Origin: Kiritimatiellia bacterium
GTDB lineage: Bacteria; Verrucomicrobiota; Kiritimatiellia; RFP12; UBA1067
Direction of reading: 5' to 3'
DNA: 5,042 nt
NCBI GenBank assembly: GCA_017412325.1
Contig: JAFPYE010000095.1
Coordinates: 1 to 5,042, forward strand
Below, piece by piece: positions 1 through 5,042 of this stretch. Position 1 is the first letter of the stretch. Each line of letters starts with the position of its first letter. A program made the position numbers and the translations under genes. The notes below the pieces were generated by a model that saw only the letters and a program-made list of their open reading frames with translations, had not been told where the DNA came from and searched no databases.

Positions 1-747
1 GCACATCGTGATCGCGTCGGCGTACTTGCCCGTCATGTAGGCGCTCCACGCCGCCATCGACCGCGCGGCCTCGAGCCGCGCATCGTCGGGATAGACCTTC
101 ATGTAGCGCTTGAAGAGCGACGACGCCTCGCCGTAGCGCTTCTCGGCGTAGCTGCGGTTGGCGGCGAGGTAGAGCGCCTCGCGCCCCAGCGCGGTGTCGG
201 GCCCGTAGTGGATCTCCATCAGTTCCGCGATCGCCGTGCGGCGGACGGCCGCGTCGTCGCTGTCAATCGTGAGCGACGCGTGGCGGAACCGCGCATAGAC
301 GGCGTAGCGGCCCTTCGGGTCCAGCTTCAGGCACTTCGCAAGCGCGGCGGCGTCGTTCGCCTCGCTGCCGTAGTGGTAGAGCGCGGCGGCGCGGACATCC
401 TTCGCCACGTTGTCGCGGTCGAGGAGCTTCAGCTCGTCCAGGCGCGCCGCGCCCTCGCTCGCCAGCGCCTTCTGGAGCCGCGCGCGGTCAGCATGGCGCG
501 ACAGCGGGTATTTCTTCAGCAGCTCGGCGAAGAACTCCCGCGCGGACGCCTTGTCGCCGAGCGCGCGGTCGCACTCCGCCAGCCGGTACAGGAGCTCGTC
601 CTCGGCAATGCCCTCCGCGCCGCGCACCGCGAGATACTCCGCCTTCGCGTCGGCGTAGTGGCCGCGGTCGAACTGGCGGTCGGCCATCGCCATCCGGTCG
701 GCGGGCAGCACCGTGAACGCGGCCAGGACGAGCGCGGCGACCGTCAT
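1..747 (-). CDS. Probable exported TPR-repeat protein, C-terminus cut by window edge
   Basis: The frame is open for 249 codons from an ATG at 747 to the left edge, so the C-terminus lies outside the window. The start is well supported: a GAGGAG ribosome site sits five bases upstream, inside the last codons of exbD, and the ATG overlaps the exbD stop as ATGA. Residues 1-16 are hydrophobic (MTVAALVLAAFTVLPA) and resemble a short signal peptide, though without the usual early lysine or arginine. TPR-like helix pairs are visible at about residues 20-42, 54-81 (ending in LLKKYP), 191-220 (ending in YMKVYP) and 228-249. The spacing of alanine, tyrosine and a closing proline recalls YbgF/CpoB- and BamD-type envelope TPR proteins. 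By family knowledge such proteins act as periplasmic scaffolds. Placement directly after exbB-exbD suggests a partner of that proton channel, which is inference. No specific ortholog is recognised. Confidence 0.85.
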   Translation of the reverse strand, partial: MTVAALVLAAFTVLPADRMAMADRQFDRGHYADAKAEYLAVRGAEGIAEDELLYRLAECDRALGDKASAREFFAELLKKYPLSRHADRARLQKALASEGAARLDELKLLDRDNVAKDVRAAALYHYGSEANDAAALAKCLKLDPKGRYAVYARFRHASLTIDSDDAAVRRTAIAELMEIHYGPDTALGREALYLAANRSYAEKRYGEASSLFKRYMKVYPDDARLEAARSMAAWSAYMTGKYADAITMC

Positions 748-1163
748 TTCGTCTCCTCGTTGGCGGTCGCGAGCGAGAAGTTCCACACGCCCGCGCCGCG
801 GCAGACGTCGATGACCTTCACGAGCGAATCGTAGCTCGTCTCCTTGTCGGCGCGGACGATGACGGCCTGGCCGGGATAGAACTTCGCGATCTTCCGCAGG
901 CGCGTGCCGAGGTCGTCGAGCGTCAGCTCGGCGCCGTTGACGCGCACCGTGCCGTCCTTGGCGATGTTGGCGATGATCTCGCCCGGCAGCCGGTCGGGGT
1001 CCTCGCCCGTGCGGGCGTTCGGCAGCTGGATGGAAATCTCCGACTCCCACTGCGAGTAGACGCTCGCGGTGACGAAGAAGCACAGCAGCAGGAAGATGAC
1101 GTCGAGCATCGACGTCAGCGCCACCGTCGGGGCCTTAGGCTTGCGCTTGGGCGTAAAGTTCAT
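744..1163 (-). CDS. exbD: ExbD/TolR-family biopolymer transport protein
   Basis: A 139-residue protein with the ExbD/TolR layout: a basic cytoplasmic N-terminus (KRKPK at residues 6-10), one membrane helix at about 17-36, and a periplasmic domain to the end. The family's functional aspartate near the start of the helix is present as D21 in LTSMLDVIFLLL. The C-terminal domain carries the typical VIVRADKETSYDSLVKVID stretch (about 101-119) followed by AGVWNFSLAT. ExbD/TolR plugs an ExbB/TolQ ring and uses proton flow to drive work on the outer membrane. The start is chosen because GGAGGAG lies seven bases upstream, and the upstream exbB frame overlaps the gene by 29 bases, which suggests translational coupling. 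The length is normal for the family. ExbD and TolR cannot be separated from sequence alone, since no TonB or TolA is visible in the window. Confidence 0.93.
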   Translation of the reverse strand: MNFTPKRKPKAPTVALTSMLDVIFLLLCFFVTASVYSQWESEISIQLPNARTGEDPDRLPGEIIANIAKDGTVRVNGAELTLDDLGTRLRKIAKFYPGQAVIVRADKETSYDSLVKVIDVCRGAGVWNFSLATANEETK

Positions 1164-1656
1164 CGACTTTCTCCTCCAGTGCGGCGACGAGGCGCGAGGC
1201 GCGGCGGCGGAACAGGGCGTGCATCGCCATCGACGGAATCGCCACGACGAGACCGAAGATGGTCGTCACGATGGCCTGCGAGACGCCTTGCGCGAGGACG
1301 ACCGGCTTGGCGCCCGCCGAGACGTCCGCCGCGATGCCGCCGAACGCCTGGAACATGCCGAGCACCGTGCCGAGCAGGCCCACCATCGGCGCGATCGCCG
1401 CGATGTCCGCGAGCCAGTCCACCGCCATGTAGGCGCGCTCCGCGATCCGCTGGCCGGTCGCCGCGGGGTCGTACGACTTCTGGATGCGCTCGAGCGCGTC
1501 CTTGATGAAGCCGCCCTTGCGCTGCGCGATCCACAGGTAGAGCATGACGGTCAACGACATGACCGACAGGAACGCGAGGACCCACATCAGCGGGCCGCCG
1601 TAGTTCCAGGCCTTTTCGAACGTAATGACTTGTTCGGGGGTGATGATGCTGTTCAT
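1135..1656 (-). CDS. exbB: Compact ExbB/TolQ/MotA-family proton channel protein
   Basis: A 173-residue inner-membrane protein with three predicted helices at about 22-44, 84-107 and 124-147. The family signature APMVGLLGTVLGMFQAF spans residues 89-105. The third helix carries VSQAIVTTIFGLVVAIP (125-141), which aligns with the pore-lining helix of ExbB. T97 and T132 match the conserved pore threonines. The position of E. coli ExbB Glu176 appears to be Q127, although glutamine is, as far as I recall, also seen in other homologs. The protein is shorter than E. coli TolQ (230 residues), mostly because the cytoplasmic loop between helices 1 and 2 is only about 40 residues. The start at 1656 has GGAGAAG eight bases upstream and lies 21 bases after the AICAR transformylase stop. 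It overlaps exbD, with which it would form a proton-driven motor. Its exact cargo or partner is unknown. Confidence 0.93.
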   Translation of the reverse strand: MNSIITPEQVITFEKAWNYGGPLMWVLAFLSVMSLTVMLYLWIAQRKGGFIKDALERIQKSYDPAATGQRIAERAYMAVDWLADIAAIAPMVGLLGTVLGMFQAFGGIAADVSAGAKPVVLAQGVSQAIVTTIFGLVVAIPSMAMHALFRRRASRLVAALEEKVDELYAQAQA

Positions 1657-1677
1657 GTTCTTTTCTTCTCCTATAAA

Positions 1678-2976
<1,299 letters not shown>

Positions 2977-2994
2977 GGTTGTGCGTTCCGTCGT

Positions 2995-3984
2995 TTACTT
3001 GCTGAATGTCGTGCGGAAATAGTCGATGGTCTTCGCCAGCCCCTCGTCGAGCGGCACCTGCGGCTCCCAGCCGAGCAGCTCCTTCGCGAGCGTGATGTCG
3101 GGCTTGCGCCGCTTCGGGTCGTCGCCGGGCAGCGGCGCGTAGACGATCCGCGAGGTCGATTCCGGCAGCAGCGCGAGCGTCTTTTCGGCGAGCTCCCGGA
3201 TCGTGTATTCGCCGGGGTTGCCGGTGTTGACGACGGGCGTGCCGAGGCCGTGGCGTTCGCAGAACGCGTCCAGCTCCGCCTTCGGCTTCGCCATCAGCCG
3301 CACCATCGCCTCGATGAGATCGTCGCAGTACTGGAACGAGCGCGTCTGGCTGCCGTCGCCGTAGATCGTGATCGGCGCGTTCGCGAGCGCCTGCATCGCG
3401 AAGTTGGAGATGACGCGCCCGTCCTGCGGGTGCATGTTCGGCCCGTACGTGTTGAAGATGCGCACGAGCCGCACGTCGACGCCGTACGCGCGCCGGTAGT
3501 CGGCCGCCAGCGTCTCGGCGACGCGCTTGCCCTCGTCGTAGCAGCTCCGGATGCCGATCGTGTTGACGTTGCCCCAGTAGCTCTCCACCTGCGGATGGAC
3601 GAGCGGATCGCCGTAGATTTCGCTCGTCGAGGTGTGGAGCAGCCGCGCGCCCGTGTCGCGCGCGAGGTCGAGCATGTTGATCATGCCGAGCACCGACGTC
3701 TTGACCGTTTCGACGGGGTTCTTCTGGTAGTGGATCGGCGAGGCCGGGCACGCCAGGTTGTAGATTTCGTCGAACTGGCCGCGGTACGGCTGCGTCACGT
3801 CGTGCAGCACGAACGTGAACGCCGGATTGACCGTCAGCGCGCCGATGTTGCGCTTCGAGCCCGTGAAGAGGTTGTCGAGGCACGTCACTTCCGCGCCTTC
3901 CGCCAGCAGCCGCCGGCAGAGGTGCGAGCCGAGGAAGCCCGCGCCGCCCGTCACCAGGATCTTCTTGGGGAGCCGAACCGCCAT
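2995..3984 (-). CDS. UDP-glucuronate decarboxylase (UDP-xylose synthase)-like SDR
   Basis: A 329-residue soluble extended short-chain dehydrogenase, full length for the UXS family. It has the NAD-binding TGGAGFLG motif (12-19), a DN pair after the second strand (D37-N38) for the NAD ribose, the CPASPIHYQ stretch (79-87), [10 protein letters not shown] (118-127), YWGNVN (136-141) and the catalytic Y149xxxK153 in [17 protein letters not shown] (175-184), DGRVISNF (188-195) and GDGSQTRSF (209-217, with R215) follow. The YDEGKR and TSE combination is typical of UDP-glucuronate decarboxylases, which make UDP-xylose for surface polysaccharide. A UDP-glucose or other sugar epimerase is less likely. 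The ATG follows the purE stop with no gap (TAAATG), so translation is probably coupled. No glycosyltransferase or UDP-glucose dehydrogenase is in the window, so the polymer it feeds is not visible. Confidence 0.9.
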   Translation of the reverse strand: MAVRLPKKILVTGGAGFLGSHLCRRLLAEGAEVTCLDNLFTGSKRNIGALTVNPAFTFVLHDVTQPYRGQFDEIYNLACPASPIHYQKNPVETVKTSVLGMINMLDLARDTGARLLHTSTSEIYGDPLVHPQVESYWGNVNTIGIRSCYDEGKRVAETLAADYRRAYGVDVRLVRIFNTYGPNMHPQDGRVISNFAMQALANAPITIYGDGSQTRSFQYCDDLIEAMVRLMAKPKAELDAFCERHGLGTPVVNTGNPGEYTIRELAEKTLALLPESTSRIVYAPLPGDDPKRRKPDITLAKELLGWEPQVPLDEGLAKTIDYFRTTFSK

Positions 3985-4485
3985 TTACGCCCCCGCGTGG
4001 ATGCGGTCGTTCGCCGCCGCGACCTTGTTGCGCAGCTCTTCCTTGTGCGCGCGGAACTTTTCGCGCAGCGCCGCGTCCGCCGTGCCCAGGATCTGCACGG
4101 CCAAAAGCGCCGCGTTCGTCGGGCCCGCGCTTCCGACCGCGACCGTCGCCACCGGGACGCCGCTCGGCATCTGCACCGTCGCATAGAGCGCATCCAGCCC
4201 GTTCAGCGCGCCGCCCGCCACCGGGATGCCGATGACCGGCAGCACCGTCGCCGCCGCGAGGACGCCGCCCAGGTGCGCCGCGCCGCCCGCCGCCGCGATG
4301 ATGACCTTCAGCCCGCGCGCTTCGGCGGTCTTCGAATACTCAATCGCCACATCGGGCGTGCGATGCGCGGAAATGACGCGCGTCTCGTAGGCGACACCGA
4401 ACTTCTCCAGCGTCTGGGCCGCCTTCTGGACGAGCGGCCAGTCGCTGTCACTGCCCATCACGATGCCGACCGTTGCTTCAGCCAT
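3985..4485 (-). CDS. purE: PurE, class I N5-carboxyaminoimidazole ribonucleotide mutase
   Basis: This enzyme moves the carboxyl group of N5-CAIR to carbon 4 to give CAIR in de novo purine synthesis. With the start at 4485 it is 166 residues, normal for the family. It has GSDSDWPLV (11-19), SAHRTPD (39-45) with the catalytic histidine H41, AAAGGAAHLGGV (64-75), PVIGIPV (83-89), GLDALYATVQMPSGVPVATV (96-115) and a SAGPTNAALLAVQIL segment (119-133). GSDSD, SAHRTP and GGAAHL indicate class I, which works with a PurK not seen here. Class I enzymes usually read GGAAHLPG, here GGAAHLGG. AAGGA lies eight bases before the ATG at 4485 but only two before the ATG at 4491, so 4485 is preferred. A longer reading up to 4554 would run through the TATAAT box and adds no conserved residues. 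It begins the six-gene cluster. Confidence 0.95.
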   Translation of the reverse strand: MAEATVGIVMGSDSDWPLVQKAAQTLEKFGVAYETRVISAHRTPDVAIEYSKTAEARGLKVIIAAAGGAAHLGGVLAAATVLPVIGIPVAGGALNGLDALYATVQMPSGVPVATVAVGSAGPTNAALLAVQILGTADAALREKFRAHKEELRNKVAAANDRIHAGA

Positions 4486-4491
4486 GTCCAT

Positions 4492-4498
4492 CTTCCTT
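4492..4498 (-). promoter_or_regulatory. Ribosome binding site of purE
   Basis: The minus strand reads AAGGAAG here. Its AAGGA core is eight bases from the ATG at 4485 and only two from the in-frame ATG at 4491. This spacing sets the purE start at 4485. Confidence 0.7.
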
Positions 4499-4513
4499 TC
4501 AACTTGAGCGCAT

Positions 4514-4519
4514 ATTATA
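4514..4519 (-). promoter_or_regulatory. Probable -10 promoter box ahead of purE
   Basis: The minus strand reads TATAAT, a perfect sigma-70-type -10 hexamer, in an AT-rich island (roughly 4511-4527) within otherwise very GC-rich sequence. It would place the transcript start about 21 bases before the purE ATG, leaving room for the ribosome site. No good TTGACA-like -35 box is found 16-18 bases upstream; that position reads close to GCCGCA. The promoter may need an activator or rely on the -10 alone. It is the likely promoter for purE and the genes after it. Confidence 0.6.
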
Positions 4520-4568
4520 TCATATTTGGCGGCTTCTGCGGCGGGCGCGCGCAAGTGGCGGTCCGGCC

Positions 4569-5042
4569 TCAGCTCTTGAACACCGTCAGGACATTGCGGT
4601 CGCGGACGCGCTCGTAGGTCACGGAATCGGACATCTTCTTGACCATCAGGATGCCCAGCCCGCCGATGGGCCGCTCCTCCGCCGAGAGCGCCGTGTCCGG
4701 ATCGGCATGGGCGAGCGGGTCGTAGGGGGCGCCGTCGTCGCTGAACACGAGTTGGACGCCCGCCGGGTCCGACGGGAACGCCACCTCGACCGAAAAGCCC
4801 GTCGCGCCGGAATGCTTGACGATATTGGAGGCGATTTCGTCGAGGACGATGTGGAGCGTCGGGCCCAGCGCCGCCAGCCGCGGGGCGCGGTCGGCCGCGG
4901 TCGCGCCGATTTCGTCGATCGTCTCGTCCAGGAACGCGCTCGCCTGCGCGATTCCCTCCTGTGTCGGCGGGAACGTGCGCGCGGCGCGTCCGTCGCCGTT
5001 CCAGCGGACGACGAGCTGGGTGCAGTCGTCGGCCTGCTCCAC
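4569..5042 (-). CDS. RsbW-like anti-sigma/serine kinase ATPase domain, possibly cut at N-terminus
   Basis: A 157-residue GHKL-type ATP-binding domain of the RsbW/SpoIIAB class. The N box is LDEIASNIVKHSG (67-79), with E69 and N73 expected at the ATP-magnesium site. The G1 box is DDGAPYDP (102-109) and the G2-like box IGGLGILMVKKMSDSVTYER spans 126-145. The RNVLTVFK ending matches the last strand of the fold. These proteins bind and inhibit sigma factors or phosphorylate STAS-domain antagonists in partner-switching pathways. No STAS, sigma or SpoIIE-type phosphatase gene is visible, so the partner is unknown and lies, if nearby, beyond the right edge. The first codon in the window is a GTG exactly at the edge, so the true start cannot be decided. 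About 20 residues precede the usual first strand (TFPPTQEGI, 23-31), so it could continue upstream into another domain. An 83-base gap separates it from purE, with its own promoter, so it is probably a separate unit. Confidence 0.85.
   Translation of the reverse strand: MEQADDCTQLVVRWNGDGRAARTFPPTQEGIAQASAFLDETIDEIGATAADRAPRLAALGPTLHIVLDEIASNIVKHSGATGFSVEVAFPSDPAGVQLVFSDDGAPYDPLAHADPDTALSAEERPIGGLGILMVKKMSDSVTYERVRDRNVLTVFKS

Noticed and set aside
208..834. A 208-codon plus-strand open frame
   Set aside because: It lies opposite the TPR gene and the end of exbD, both of which have recognisable features and ribosome sites. Its arginine-rich product shows no motif.
4486..4554. N-terminal extension of PurE starting at an ATG at 4554
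   Set aside because: The extra residues are not conserved in PurE, have no ribosome site that I can see, and are encoded by the promoter-like TATAAT region. The start at 4485 has a well-spaced AAGGA.
4530..4571. Possible terminator hairpin after the RsbW-like gene
   Set aside because: The stretch is GC-rich and can form only short, bulged pairings such as CTTGCG with CGCAGAAG. There is no run of T after it on the minus strand, so I do not call a terminator.

Overview
The window is GC-rich bacterial DNA, with most third codon positions G or C, and every supported gene is on the minus strand. It is best read from the right edge to the left. No mobile element, tRNA, rRNA, CRISPR array or phage-like gene is visible. 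The gene content fits a Gram-negative bacterium: an ExbB/ExbD proton channel pair, UDP-xylose synthesis and de novo purine genes. A free-standing AICAR transformylase without the cyclohydrolase half, next to ExbB/ExbD and a TPR protein, would suit an uncultured member of the Planctomycetes-Verrucomicrobia-Lentisphaerae/Kiritimatiellae group. That placement is an inference with low to moderate confidence.

Right end (4569-5042): an RsbW-like ATP-binding anti-sigma/serine kinase domain. It may start at the GTG on the window edge or may be the C-terminal part of a longer protein. An 83-base gap follows, the only sizeable non-coding stretch. It holds an AT-rich island with a perfect TATAAT box on the minus strand just ahead of purE.

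Middle (1678-4485): purE (class I N5-CAIR mutase), a UDP-glucuronate decarboxylase-like SDR enzyme whose ATG directly follows the purE stop, and an AICAR transformylase 18 bases further on. The last gene carries only the formyltransferase half of PurH.

Left end (1-1656): a compact ExbB/TolQ-like channel protein, an ExbD/TolR-like protein overlapping it by 29 bases, and a probable exported TPR protein that starts inside the exbD stop codon (ATGA) and runs off the left edge. The TPR gene is open for 249 codons.

The six genes from purE to the TPR protein are spaced by 21 bases or less, or overlap, and no terminator is visible between them, so they look like one transcription unit. It mixes two steps of purine synthesis, one step of nucleotide-sugar synthesis and an energised envelope module. 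The purine and sugar genes do not share a pathway with the channel genes in any obvious way, so the grouping may reflect growth-linked co-expression rather than one machine. I see no clear evidence of a wholly new system. The points most worth checking are the solo AICAR transformylase, the sugar gene between two purine genes, and the short ExbB with its TPR partner.
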